From assembly GCF_032854445.1 (NCBI RefSeq), contig NW_027018148.1, positions 1-64,000 on the forward strand: 64,000 nucleotides of DNA, written 5' to 3'. This stretch comes from Liolophura sinensis (Eukaryota > Mollusca > Polyplacophora > Chitonida > Chitonidae). The notes under the pieces were generated by a model. The model did no database searches, had not been told where the DNA came from, and was given only the letters and a program-made list of their open reading frames with translations. Shown here piece by piece: positions 1-12,093 of the stretch. The translations under genes were made by a program, and so were the position numbers. Within the stretch, counting starts at the first letter, position 1. Each line of letters begins with the position of its first letter.

Positions 1-623
1 ATGTGGTTCAGTGATCAGTTGTACTTTTTACAGCAGACTGTATCTAGTACATTGTGTTTTTTATGTACGAATGGTGTGGTTTTTCTACACGTAGATAAAG
101 ACATTGAGATTGTCTTGGACTTAGAAGTAAGACAATTGCTGTGTGAGTTTAATGGGTTTAGCCCAAAGATTTGACGTCTTCTGGGCTACCGAAGGGCACA
201 TAACTTATAGTCAAAAGTTGAATATAATAATAAATAGTCGCGATTGTACATAGTACAGTGTAGCCGATTTCCATTAACAAAATGACCAGGCAAAAATGCA
301 AAAGTGGAAAAACTGTTCCAGTGCTACTGGTAAGAGGCTAATCCGACGTATTTTGTGACGAGAAATCGAATGGTGCAAACCGCGTTGCTCTCCGACCAAT
401 ACTTTTGGCTGTAGCGACAACTGAATGATCATTGATGTCATAGTCACGTGCCCAGCAACGGCTCTTACTCCATGGAAACCAGGGAAAATATGCAATTTTT
501 TAACAGCTGCCGATGCCTGGCCCAATTCCGCATCTATTAGAACCTTATAGATGTGGTCCAGTGATCAGTTGTACTTTTTACAGCAGACTGTATCTAGTAC
601 ATTGTGTTTTTTATGTACGAATG

Positions 624-640
624 GTGTGGTTTTTCTACAC
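624..640. other. Small T5-loop hairpin
   Basis: GTGTGG (624-629), TTTTT (630-634) and CTACAC (635-640) form a 6-bp stem with one G-T (G-U in RNA) pair and a five-T loop. The sequence is nearly invariant across monomers, apart from occasional T-count changes. It may be chance; no function is evident. Confidence 0.45.
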
Positions 641-702
641 GTAGATAAAGACATTGAGATTGTCTTAGACTTAAAAGTAAGACAATTGCTGGGTGAGTTA
701 AA

Positions 703-737
703 TGGGCTTAGCCCAAAGATTTGACGTCTTCTGGGCT
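703..737. other. Overlapping alternative hairpins in the monomer centre
   Basis: TGGGCT-T-AGCCCA at 703-715 is an inverted repeat with 6-bp arms and a 1-nt centre. The right arm, extended to AGCCCAAAGA (710-719), can instead pair with TCTTCTGGGCT (727-737). That gives a 10-bp stem with one bulged C and a 7-nt loop. The two structures compete for the same AGCCCA. The elements recur at the same offset in nearly every monomer. The centre base is T in most copies, G in type F (gggctgagccc) and A in several copies after 56 kb (gggctaagccc), with the arms kept. Type A copies carry gggtttagccc, one mismatch in the first hairpin. Function is unknown. Confidence 0.7.
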
Positions 738-829
738 ACAGAAGGGCACATAACTTATAGTCAAAAGTTGAATATAGTAATGACCAGTCGCGATTGTACA
801 TAGTAGATTGTTTCCGATTTCAAATTAAC

Positions 830-863
830 AAAAAGACCAGGCAAAAATGCAAAAGTGGAAAAA
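830..863. other. Phased A-tract cluster (predicted bent DNA)
   Basis: Four A-tracts of 4-5 bases begin at 830, 843, 851 and 859, so spacings are 13, 8 and 8 bp, averaging close to one helical turn. A-tracts repeated near the helical period are known to curve DNA, and many satellites show this. The cluster is kept in almost all monomers. Variation is limited to ggcaaaaa/ggtaaaaa, atgc/atac/attc and gtgg/gtgt. Curvature is inferred, not calculated. Confidence 0.5.
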
Positions 864-907
864 CTGTTCCAGTGCTGCTGGTAAGAGGCTAATCCGACGT
901 ATTTTGT

Positions 908-1036
908 GACGAGAAATCGAATGGTGCAAACCGCGTTGCTCTCCGACCAATACTTTTGGCTGTAGCGACAATTGAATGATCATTGATGTCATAGTCACGT
1001 GCCCAGCAACGGCTCTTACTCCATGGAAACCAGGGA
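908..1036. other. Conserved palindrome-rich core of the monomer
   Basis: This ~130-bp segment is the least variable part of the repeat across the array. The common changes are gtagcgac/gtagccac, aactga/aattga, gtgacg/gtcacg at its left edge and tttgc/tatgc at its right edge. It contains a perfect 10-bp palindrome AATGATCATT (975-984), the E-box-type palindrome CACGTG (996-1001) and CCATGG (1021-1026). CAGCTG (1055-1060) lies just beyond. A conserved box in an otherwise variable satellite can mark a protein-binding site, as the CENP-B box does in human alpha satellite, but no such factor can be named here. Confidence 0.55.
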
Positions 1037-4000
1037 AATTTGCAATTTTTTAAACAGCTGCCGATGCCTGGGCCAATTCCGCATCTTTTAGAACCTTATT
1101 GATGTGGGTCAGTGATCAGTTGTACTTTTTACAGCAGACTGTATCTAGTACCTTGTGTTTTTTTATGTACAATGGTGTGGTTTTTCTACACGTAGATAAA
1201 GACATTGAGATTGTCTTGGACTTAAAAGTAAGACAATTGCTGGATGAGTTAAATGGGCTTAGCCCAAAGATTTGACGTCTTCTGGGCTACCGAAGGGCAC
1301 ATAACGTATAGTTAAAAGTTGAATATAGTAACGACCAGTCGCGATTGTGCATAGTACAGTGTATCCGATTTCAATTAACAAAAAGACCAGGTAAAAATGC
1401 AAAAGTGGAAAAACTGTTCCAGTGCTGCTGGTACGGGGCTAATCCGACGTATTTTGTCACGAGAAATCGAATGGTGCAAACCGCGTTGCTCTCCGACCAA
1501 TACTTTTGGCTGTAGCGACAATTGAATGATCATTGATGTCATAGTCACGTGCCCAGCAACGGCTCTTACTCCATGGAAACCAGGGAAATTTGCAATTTTT
1601 TAAACAGCTGCCGATGCCTGGGCCAATTCGCATCTTTTAGCACCTTATTGATGTGGTTCAGTGATCAGTTGTACTTTTTACAGCAGACTGTATTTAGTAC
1701 CTTGTGTTTTTTATGTACAAATGGTGTGGTTTTTCTACACGTAGATAAAGACATTAAGATTGTCTTGGACTTAGAAGTAAGACAATTGCTGGGTGAGTTA
1801 AATGGGCTTAGCCCAAAGATTTGACGTCTTCTGGGCTACAGAAAGGCACATAACTTATAGTCAAAAGTTGAATATAGTAATGACCAGTCGCGATTGTACA
1901 TAGTAGAATGTATCCGATTTCAAATTAACAAAAAGACCAGGCAAAAATGCAAAAGTGGAAAAACTGTTCCAGTGCTGATAATAGGAGGCTATCCGACGTA
2001 TTTTGTGACGAGAAATCGAATGGTGCAAACCGCGTTGCTCTCCGACCAATACTTTTGGCTGTAGCGACAATTGAATGATCATTGATGTCATAGTCACGTG
2101 CCCAGCAACGGCTCTTACTCCATGGAAACCAGGGAAATTTGCAATTTTTTAAACAGCTGCCGATGCCTGGGCCAATCCGCATCTTTTTAGAACCTTATTG
2201 ATGTGGTTCAGTGATCAGTTGTACTTTTTACAGCAGACTGTATCTAGTACCTTGTGTTTTTTATGTACAAATGGTGTGGTTTTTCTACACGTAGATAAAG
2301 ACATTGAGATTGTCTTGGACTTAAAAGTAAGACAATTGCTGGATGAGTTAAATGGGCTTAGCCCAAAGATTTGGACGTCTTCTGGGCTACAGAAGGGCAC
2401 ATAACGTATAGTCAAAAGTTGAATATAATAATAAATAGTCGCGATTGTACATAGTACAGTGTAGCCGATTTCCATTAACAAAATGACCAGGCAAAAATGC
2501 AAAAGTGGAAAAACTGTTCCAGTGCTACTGGTAAGAGGCTAATCCGACGTATTTTGTGACGAGAAATCGAATGGTGCAAACCGCGTTGCTCTCCGACCAA
2601 TACTTTTGGCTGTAGCGACAACTGAATGATCATTGATGTCATAGTCACGTGCCCAGCAACGGCTCTTACTCCATGGAAACCAGGGAAATATGCAATTTTT
2701 TAACAGCTGCCGATGCCTGGCCAATTCCGCATCTATTAGAACCTTATAGATGTGGTCCAGTGATCAGTTGTACTTTTTACAGCAGACTGTATCTAGTACA
2801 TTGTGTTTTTTATGTACGAATGGTGTGGTTTTTCTACACGTAGATAAAGACATTGAGATTGTCTTAGACTTAAAAGTAAGACAATTGCTGGGTGAGTTAA
2901 ATGGGCTTAGCCAAAGATTTGACGTCTTCTGGGCTACAGAAGGGCACATAACTTATAGTCAAAAGTTGAATATAGTAATGACCAGTCGCGATTGTACATA
3001 GTAGATTGTTTCCGATTTCAAATTAACAAAAAGACCAGGCAAAATGCAAAAGTGGAAAAACTGTTCCAGTGCTGCTGGTAAGAGGCTAATCCGACGTATT
3101 TTGTGACGAGAAATCGAATGGTGCAAACCGCGTTGCTCTCCGACCAATACTTTTGGCTGTAGCGACAATTAAATGATCATTGATGTCATAGTCACGTGCC
3201 CAGCAACGGCTCTTACTCCATGGAAACCAGGGAAATTTGCAATTTTTTAAACAGCTGCCGATGCCTGGGCCAATTCCGCATCTTTTAGAACCTTATTGAT
3301 GTGGGTCAGTGATCAGTTGTACTTTTTACAGCAGACTGTATCTAGTACCTTGTGTTTTTTATGTACAAATGGTGTGGTTTTTCTACACGTAGATAAAGAC
3401 ATTGAGATTGTCTTGGACTTAAAAGTAAGACAATTGCTGGATGAGTTAAATGGGCTTAGCCCAAAGATTTGACGTCTTCTGGGCTACCGAAGGGCACATA
3501 ACGTATAGTTAAAAGTTGAATATAGTAACGACCAGTCGCGATTGTGCATAGTACAGTGTATCCGATTTCAATTAACAAAAAGACCAGGTAAAAATGCAAA
3601 AGTGGAAAAACTGTTCCAGTGCTGCTGGTACGGGGCTAATCCGACGTATTTTGTCACGAGAAATCGAATGGTGCAAACCGCGTTGCTCTCCGACCAATAC
3701 TTTTGGCTGTAGCGACAATTGAATGATCATTGATGTCATAGTCACGTGCCCAGCAACGGCTCTTACTCCATGGAAACCAGGGAAATTTGCAATTTTTTAA
3801 ACAGCTGCCGATGCCTGGGCCAATTCCGCATCTTTTAGCACCTTATTGATGTGGTTCAGTGATCAGTTGTACTTTTTACAGCAGACTGTATTTAGTACCT
3901 TGTGTTTTTTATGTACAAATGGTGTGGTTTTTCTACACGTAGATAAAGACATTAAGATTGTCTTGGACTTAGAAGTAAGACAATTGCTGGGTGAGTTAAA

Positions 4001-4396
4001 TGGGCTTAGCCCAAAGATTTGACGTCTTCTGGCTACAGAAAGGCACATAACTTATAGTCAAAAGTTGAATATAGTAATGACCAGTCGCGATTGTACATAG
4101 TAGAATGTATCCGATTTCAAATTAACAAAAAGACCAGGCAAAAATGCAAAAGTGGAAAAACTGTTCCAGTGCTGATAATAGGAGGCTAATCCGACGTATT
4201 TTGTGACGAGAAATCGAATGGTGCAAACCGCGTTGCTCTCCGACCAATACTTTTGGCTGTAGCCACAATTGAATGATCATTGATGTCATAGTCACGTGCC
4301 CAGCAACGGCTCTTACTCCATGGAAACCAGGGAAATATGCAATTTTTAACAGCTGCCGATGCCTGGCCCAATTCCGCATCTATTAGAACCTTATAG

Positions 4397-7300
4397 ATGT
4401 GGTTCAGTGATCAGTTGTACTTTTTACAGCAGACTGTATCTAGTACATTGTGTTTTTTATGTACGAATGGTGTGGTTTTTCTACACGTAGATAAAGACAT
4501 TGAGATTGTCATTGAATTTAAAAGTAAGACAATTGCTGGATGAGTTAAATGGGCTTAGCCCAAAGATTTGACGTCTTCTGGGCTACCGAAGGGCACATAA
4601 CGTATAGTTAAAAGTTGAATATAGTAACGACCAGTCGCGATTGTGCATAGTACAGTGTATCCGATTTCAATTAACAAAAAGACCAGGCAAAAATGCAAAA
4701 GTGGAAAAACTGTTCCAGTGCTGCTGGTAAGAGGCTAATCCGACGTATTTTGTGACGAGAAATCGAATGGTGCAAACCGCGTTGCTCTCCGACCAATACT
4801 TTTGGCTGTAGCGACAATTGAATGATCATTGATGTCATAGTCACGTGCCCAGCAACGGCTCTTACTCCATGGAAACCAGGGAAATTTGCAATTTTTTAAA
4901 CAGCTGCCGATGCCTGGGCCAATTCCGCATCTTTTAGAACTTTATTGATGTAGGTCTGTGATCAGTTGTACTTTTTACAGCAGACTGTATCTAGTACATT
5001 GTGTTTTTTATGTATGAATGGTGTGGTTTTTCTACACGTAGATAAAGACATTGAGATTGTCTTGGACTTAGAAGTAAGACAATTGCTGTGTGAGTTTAAT
5101 GGGTTTAGCCCAAAGATTTGACGTCTTCTGGGCTACCGAAGGGCACATAACTTATAGTCAAAAGTTGAATATAATAATAAATAGTCGCGATTGTACATAG
5201 TACAGTGTAGCCGATTTCCATTAACAAAATGACCAGGCAAAAATGCAAAAGTGGAAAAACTGTTCCAGTGCTACTGGTAAGAGGCTAATCCGACGTATTT
5301 TGTGACGAGAAATCGAATGGTGCAAACCGCGTTGCTCTCCGACCAATACTTTTGGCTGTAGCGACAACTGAATGATCATTGATGTCATAGTCACGTGCCC
5401 AGCAACGGCTCTTACTCCATGGAAACCAGGGAAATATGCAATTTTTTAACAGCTGCCGATGCCTGGCCCAATTCCGCATCTATTAGAACCTTATAGATGT
5501 GGTCCAGTGATCAGTTGTACTTTTTACAGCAGACTGTATCTAGTACATTGTGTTTTTTATGTACGAATGGTGTGGTTTTTCTACACGTAGATAAAGACAT
5601 TGAGATTGTCTTAGACTTAAAAGTAAGACAATTGCTGGGTGAGTTAAATGGGCTTAGCCCAAAGATTTGACGTCTTCTGGGCTACAGAAGGGCACATAAC
5701 TTATAGTCAAAAGTTGAATATAGTAATGACCAGTCGCGATTGTACATAGTAGATTGTTTCCGATTTCAAATTAACAAAAAGACCAGGCAAAAATGCAAAA
5801 GTGGAAAAACTGTTCCAGTGCTGCTGGTAAGAGGCTAATCCGACGTATTTTGTGACGAGAAATCGAATGGTGCAAACCGCGTTGCTCTCCGACCAATACT
5901 TTTGGCTGTAGCGACAATTGAATGATCATTGATGTCATAGTCACGTGCCCAGCAACGGCTCTTACTCCATGGAAACCAGGGAAATTTGCAATTTTTTAAA
6001 CAGCTGCCGATGCCTGGGCCAATTCCGCATCTTTTAGAACCTTATTGATGTGGGTCAGTGATCAGTTGTACTTTTTACAGCAGACTGTATCTAGTACCTT
6101 GTGTTTTTTATGTACAAATGGTGTGGTTTTTCTACACGTAGATAAAGACATTGAGATTGTCTTGGACTTAAAAGTAAGACAATTGCTGGATGAGTTAAAT
6201 GGGCTTAGCCCAAAGATTTGACGTCTTCTGGGCTACCGAAGGGCACATAACGTATAGTTAAAAGTTGAATATAGTAATGACCAGTCGCGATTGTGCATAG
6301 TACAGTGTATCCGATTTCAATTAACAAAAAGACCAGGTAAAAATGCAAAAGTGGAAAAACTGTTCCAGTGCTGCTGGTACGGGGCTAATCCGACGTATTT
6401 TGTCACGAGAAATCGAATGGTGCAAACCGCGTTGCTCTCCGACCAATACTTTTGGCTGTAGCGACAATTGAATGATCATTGATGTCATAGTCACGTGCCC
6501 AGCAACGGCTCTTACTCCATGGAAACCAGGGAAATTTGCAATTTTTTAAACAGCTGCCGATGCCTGGGCCAATTCCGCATCTTTTAGAACTTTATTGATG
6601 TAGGTCTGTGATCAGTTGTACTTTTTACAGCAGACTGTATCTAGTACATTGTGTTTTTTATGTACGAATGGTGTGGTTTTTCTACACGTAGATAAAGACA
6701 TTGAGATTGTCTTGGACTTAGAAGTAAGACAATTGCTGTGTGAGTTTAATGGGTTTAGCCCAAAGATTTGACGTCTTCTGGGCTACCGAAGGGCACATAA
6801 CTTATAGTCAAAAGTTGAATATAATAATAAATAGTCGCGATTGTACATAGTACAGTGTAGCCGATTTCCATTAACAAAATGACCAGGCAAAAATGCAAAA
6901 GTGGAAAAACTGTTCCAGTGCTACTGGTAAGAGGCTAATCCGACGTATTTTGTGACGAGAAATCGAATGGTGCAAACCGCGTTGCTCTCCGACCAATACT
7001 TTTGGCTGTAGCGACAACTGAATGATCATTGATGTCATAGTCACGTGCCCAGCAACGGCTCTTACTCCATGGAAACCAGGGAAATATGCAATTTTTTAAC
7101 AGCTGCCGATGCCTGGCCCAATTCCGCATCTATTAGAACCTTATAGATGTGGTCCAGTGATCAGTTGTACTTTTTACAGCAGACTGTATCTAGTACATTG
7201 TGTTTTTTATGTACGAATGGTGTGGTTTTTCTACACGTAGATAAAGACATTGAGATTGTCTTAGACTTAAAAGTAAGACAATTGCTGGGTGAGTTAAATG

Positions 7301-8793
7301 GGCTTAGCCAAAGATTTGACGTCTTCTGGGCTACAGAAGGGCACATAACTTATAGTCAAAAGTTGAATATAGTAATGACCTGTCGCGATTGTACATAGTA
7401 GATTGTTTCCGATTTCAAATTAACAAAATGACCAGGCAAAAATGCAAAAGTGGAAAAACTGTTCCAGTGCTACTGGTAAGAGGCTAATCCGACGTATTTT
7501 GTGACGAGAAATCGAATGGTGCAAACCGCGTTGCTCTCCGACCAATACTTTTGGCTGTAGCGACAACTGAATGATCATTGATGTCATAGTCACGTGCCCA
7601 GCAACGGCTCTTACTCCATGGAAACCAGGGAAATATGCAATTTTTAACAGCTGCCGATGCCTGGCCCAATTCCGCATCTATTAGAACCTTATAGATGTGG
7701 TCCAGTGATCAGTTGTACTTTTTACAGCAGACTGTATCTAGTACATTGTGTTTTTTATGTACGAATGGTGTGGTTTTTCTACACGTAGATAAAGACATTG
7801 AGATTGTCTTAGACTTAAAAGTAAGACAATTGCTGGGTGAGTTAAATGGGCTTAGCCCAAAGATTTGACGTCTTCTGGGCTACAGAAGGGCACATAACTT
7901 ATAGTCAAAAGTTGAATATAGTAATGACCAGTCGCGATTGTACATAGTAGATTGTTTCCGATTTCAAATTAACAAAAAGACCAGGCAAAAATGCAAAAGT
8001 GGAAAAACTGTTCCAGTGCTGCTGGTAAGAGGCTAATCCGACGTATTTTGTGACGAGAAATCGAATGGTGCAAACCGCGTTGCTCTCCGACCAATACTTT
8101 TGGCTGTAGCGACAATTGAATGATCATTGATGTCATAGTCACGTGCCCAGCAACGGCTCTTACTCCATGGAAACCAGGGAAATTTGCAATTTTTTAAACA
8201 GCTGCCGATGCCTGGGCCAATTCCGCATCTTTTAGAACCTTATTGATGTGGGTCAGTGATCAGTTGTACTTTTTACAGCAGACTGTATCTAGTACCTTGT
8301 GTTTTTATGTACAAATGGTGTGGTTTTTCTACACGTAGATAAAGACATTGAGATTGTCTTGGACTTAAAAGTAAGACAATTGCTGGATGAGTTAAATGGG
8401 CTTAGCCCAAAGATTTGACGTCTTCTGGGCTACCGAAGGGCACATAACGTATAGTTAAAAGTTGAATATAGTAATGACCAGTCGCGATTGTGCATAGTAC
8501 AGTGTATCCGATTTCAATTAACAAAAAGACCAGGTAAAAATGCAAAAGTGGAAAAACTGTTCCAGTGCTGCTGGTACGGGGCTAATCCGACGTATTTTGT
8601 CACGAGAAATCGAATGGTGCAAACCGCGTTGCTCTCCGACCAATACTTTTGGCTGTAGCGACAATTGAATGATCATTGATGTCATAGTCACGTGCCCAGC
8701 AACGGCTCTTACTCCATGGAAACCAGGGAAATTTGCAATTTTTTAAACAGCTGCCGATGCCTGGGCCAATTCCGCATCTTTAGAACTTTATTG
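4397..8793. repeat. E then A-B-C and A-B/A-B-C units
   Basis: Monomers start at 4397 (E, with a unique tcattgaattt), 4948 (A), 5497 (B), 6048 (C), 6598 (A), 7147 (B/A hybrid), 7695 (B) and 8246 (C). The A copies at 4948 and 6598 start with aggtctg and end with ctattagaaccttatag. The 7147 copy is type B up to about 7415, then type A (acaaaatgacc, ctactgg, aactga), so an extra monomer was probably gained by crossing over within the A-rich segment. The E monomer joins the left A-B-C-D set to give a five-type A-B-C-D-E order. Confidence 0.75.
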
Positions 8794-11700
8794 ATGTAGG
8801 TCTGTGATCAGTTGTACTTTTTACAGCAGACTGTATCTAGTACATTGTGTTTTTTTATGTACGAATGGTGTGGTTTTTCTACACGTAGATAAAGACATTG
8901 AGATTGTCTTGGACTTAGAAGTAAGACAATTGCTGTGTGAGTTTAATGGGTTTAGCCCAAAGATTTGACGTCTTCTGGCTACCGAAGGGCACATAACTTA
9001 TAGTCAAAAGTTGAATATAATAATAAATAGTCGCGATTGTACATAGTACAGTGTAGCCGATTTCCATTAACAAATGACCAGGCAAAAATGCAAAAGTGGA
9101 AAAACTGTTCCAGTGCTACTGGTAAGAGGCTAATCCGACGTATTTTGTGACGAGAAATCGAATGGTGCAAACCGCGTTGCTCTCCGACCAATACTTCTTG
9201 GCTGTAGCGACAACTGAATGATCATTGATGTCATAGTCACGTGCCCAGCAACGGCTCTTACTCCATGGAAACCAGGGAAATATGCAATTTTTTAACAGCT
9301 GCCGATGCCTGGCCCAATTCCGCATCTATTAGAACCTTATAGATGTGGTCCAGTGATCAGTTGTACTTTTTACAGCAGACTGTATCTAGTACATTGTGTT
9401 TTTTTATGTACGAATGGTGTGGTTTTTCTACACGTAGATAAAGACATTGAGATTGTCTTAGACTTAAAAGTAAGACAATTGCTGGGTGAGTTTAAATGGG
9501 CTTAGCCCAAAGATTTGACGTCTTCTGGGCTACAGTAGGGCACATAACTTATAGTCAAAAGTTGAATATAGTAATGACCTGTCGCGATTGTACATAGTAG
9601 ATTGTTTCCGATTTCAAATTAACAAAATGACCAGGCAAAAATGCAAAAAGTGGAAAAACTGTTCCAGTGCTACTGTAAGAGGCTAATCCGACGTATTTGT
9701 GACGAGAAATCGAATGGTGCAAACCGCGTTGCTCTCCGACCAATACTTTTGGCTGTAGCGACAACTGAATGATCATTGATGTCATAGTCACGTGCCCAGC
9801 AACGGCTCTTACTCCATGGAAACCAGGGAAATATGCAATTTTTTAACAGCTGCCGATGCCTGGCCCAATTCCGCATCTATTAGAACCTTATAGATGTGGT
9901 CCAGTGATCAGTTGTACTTTTTACAGCAGACTGTATCTAGTACATTGTGTTTTTTATGTACGAATGGTGTGGTTTTTCTACACGTAGATAAAGACATTGA
10001 GATTGTCTTAGACTTAAAAGTAAGACAATTGCTGGGTGAGTTAAATGGGCTTAGCCCAAAGATTTGACGTCTTCTGGGCTACAGAAAGGGCACATAACTT
10101 ATAGTCAAAAGTTGAATATAGTAATGACCAGTCGCGATTGTACATAGTAGATTGTTTCCGATTTCAAATTAACAAAAAGACCAGGCAAAAATGCAAAAGT
10201 GAAAAACTGTTCCAGTGCTGCTGGTAAGAGGCTAATTCGACGTATTTTGTGACGAGAAATCGAATGGTGCAAACCGCGTTGCTCTCCGACCAATACTTTT
10301 GGCTGTAGCGACAATTGAATGATCATTGATGTCATAGTCACGTGCCCAGCAACGGCTCTTACTCCATGGAAACCAGGGAAATTTGCAATTTTTTAACAGC
10401 TGCCGATGCCTGGGCCAATTCCGCATCTTTTAGAACCTTATTGATGTGGGTCAGTGATCAGTTGTACTTTTTACAGCAGACTGTATCTAGTACCTTGTGT
10501 TTTTTATGTACAAATGGTGTGGTTTTTCTACACGTAGATAAAGACATTGAGATTGTCTTGGACTTAAAAGTAAGACAATTGCTGGATGAGTTAAATGGGC
10601 CTTAGCCCAAAGATTTGACGTCTTCTGGGCTACCGAAGGGCACATAACGTATAGTTAAAAGTTGAATATAGTAACGACCAGTCGCGATTGTGCATAGTAC
10701 AGTGTATCCGATTTCAATTAACAAAAAGACCAGGTAAAAATTGCAAAAGTGGAAAAACTGTTCCAGTGCTGCTGGTACGGGGCTAATCCGACGTATTTTG
10801 TCACGAGAAATCGAATGGTGCAAACCGCGTTGCTCTCCGACCAATACTTTGGCTGTAGCGACAATTGAATGATCATTGATGTCATAGTCACGTGCCCAGC
10901 AACGGCTCTTACTCCATGGAAACCAGGGAAATTTGCAATTTTTTAAACAGCTGCCGATGCCTGGGCCAATTCCGCATCTTTTAGCACCTTATTGATGTGG
11001 TTCAGTGATCAGTTGTACTTTTTACAGCAGACTGTATTTAGTACCTTGTGTTTTTTATGTACAAATGGTGTGGTTTTTCTACACGTAGATAAAGACATTA
11101 AGATTGTCTTGGACTTAGAAGTAAGACAATTGCTGGGTGAGTTAAATGGGCTTAGCCCAAAGATTTGACGTCTTCTGGGCTACAGAAAGGCACATAACTT
11201 ATAGTCAAAAGTTGAATATAGTAATGACCAGTCGCGATTGTACATAGTAGAATGTATCCGATTTCAAATTAACAAAAAGACCAGGCAAAAATGCAAAAGT
11301 GGAAAAACTGTTCCAGTGCTGATAATAGGAGGCTAATCCGACGTATTTTGTGACGAGAAATCGAATGGTGCAAACCGCGTTGCTCTCCGACCAATACTTT
11401 TGGCTGTAGCCACAATTGAATGATCATTGATGTCATAGTCACGTGCCCAGCAACGGCTCTTACTCCATGGAAACCAGGGAAATATGCAATTTTTAACAGC
11501 TGCCGATGCCTGGCCCAATTCCGCATCTATTAGAACCTTATAGATGTGGTTCAGTGATCAGTTGTACTTTTTACAGCAGACTGTATCTAGTACATTGTGT
11601 TTTTTATGTACGAATGGTGTGGTTTTTCTACACGTAGATAAAGACATTGAGATTGTCTTGGACTTAAAAGTAAGACAATTGCTGGATGAGTTAAATGGGC

Positions 11701-12093
11701 TTAGCCCAAAGATTTGACATCTTCTGGGCTACCGAAGGGCACATAACGTATAGTTAAAAGTTGAATATAGTAACGACCAGTCGCGATTGTGCATAGTACA
11801 GTGTATCCGATTTCAATTAACAAAAAGACCAGGCAAAAATGCAAAAGTGGAAAAACTGTTCCAGTGCTGCTGGTAAGAGGCTAATCCGACGTATTTTGTG
11901 ACGAGAAATCGAATGGTGCAAACCGCGTTGCTCTCCGACCAATACTTTTGGCTGTAGCGACAATTGAATGATCATTGATGTCATAGTCACGTGCCCAGCA
12001 ACGGCTCTTACTCCATGGAAACCAGGGAAATTTGCAATTTTTTAAACAGCTGCCGATGCCTGGGCCAATTCCGCATCTTTTAGAACTTTATTG
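8794..12093. repeat. A-B/A-B-C-D-E six-monomer unit
   Basis: Monomers start at 8794 (A), 9343 (B/A hybrid), 9894 (B), 10444 (C), 10995 (D) and 11544 (E). The first four match 6598-8793 at a ~2.2-kb offset, sharing gacctgtcgcg in the hybrid. The D and E copies match 3849-4947, including gtagccac and gataatagg in D. The first four copies carry an unusual density of 1-base indels (for example near 8850, 8978, 9072, 9196, 9675, 9700, 10200, 10600, 10741 and 10849), not seen in the source copies. Confidence 0.75.

Larger units (their letters stand above)
551..1101. repeat. Representative satellite monomer (type B, 551 bp)
   Basis: This copy is a reference for monomer anatomy. GC is about 40% by hand count. 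The 5' 300 bp is poorer in GC (about 36%) and carries T-tracts; the 3' part from about offset 290 is richer (about 45%). In order it holds: a TGATCA site (562-567), a T5-loop hairpin (624-640), two overlapping hairpins (703-737), a phased A-tract cluster (830-863), a conserved palindrome-rich core (908-1036), a T-tract before a CAGCTG site (1055-1060), and the variable junction gaaccttattg. I see no internal subrepeats. Type B diagnostic bases are ggtccag at the start, tcttagac, and tagattgtttcc in the middle. Confidence 0.9.
1..4396. repeat. Tandemly duplicated A-B-C-D four-monomer unit (~2.2 kb x 2)
   Basis: Monomers start at 1 (A), 551 (B), 1102 (C), 1651 (D), then 2201 (hybrid), 2750 (B), 3299 (C) and 3849 (D). 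The second set follows the first at an offset of ~2198 bp and matches it closely, including the D copies with tatttagtacc. The copy at 2201 begins as a C/E-like monomer (cttaaaag, ctggatgag) and ends as type A (ataataataaatag, ctactgg), so it looks like the junction of an unequal exchange. Several single-base indels separate the copies, for example in the T-run near 1150 and ttggacg near 2371. Confidence 0.8.

Noticed and set aside
908-925. Hammerhead ribozyme core (tgacgagaaa resembles the CUGANGA and GAAA boxes)
   Set aside because: Several animal satellites encode hammerheads, but here the required C is g, the two boxes abut with no stem II between them, and I found no flanking helices I/III with a cleavage site.
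900-960. RNA polymerase III B-box or tRNA-derived SINE origin
   Set aside because: The minus-strand cattcgatttc differs from the B-box consensus at three positions, and no A-box at a suitable distance or poly-A/T terminator arrangement supports it.
908-1036. CENP-B box
   Set aside because: I looked for TTCG followed by A and CGGG at the set spacing on both strands. attcgatttctcgtc on the minus strand matches only TTCG and lacks the CGGG half.
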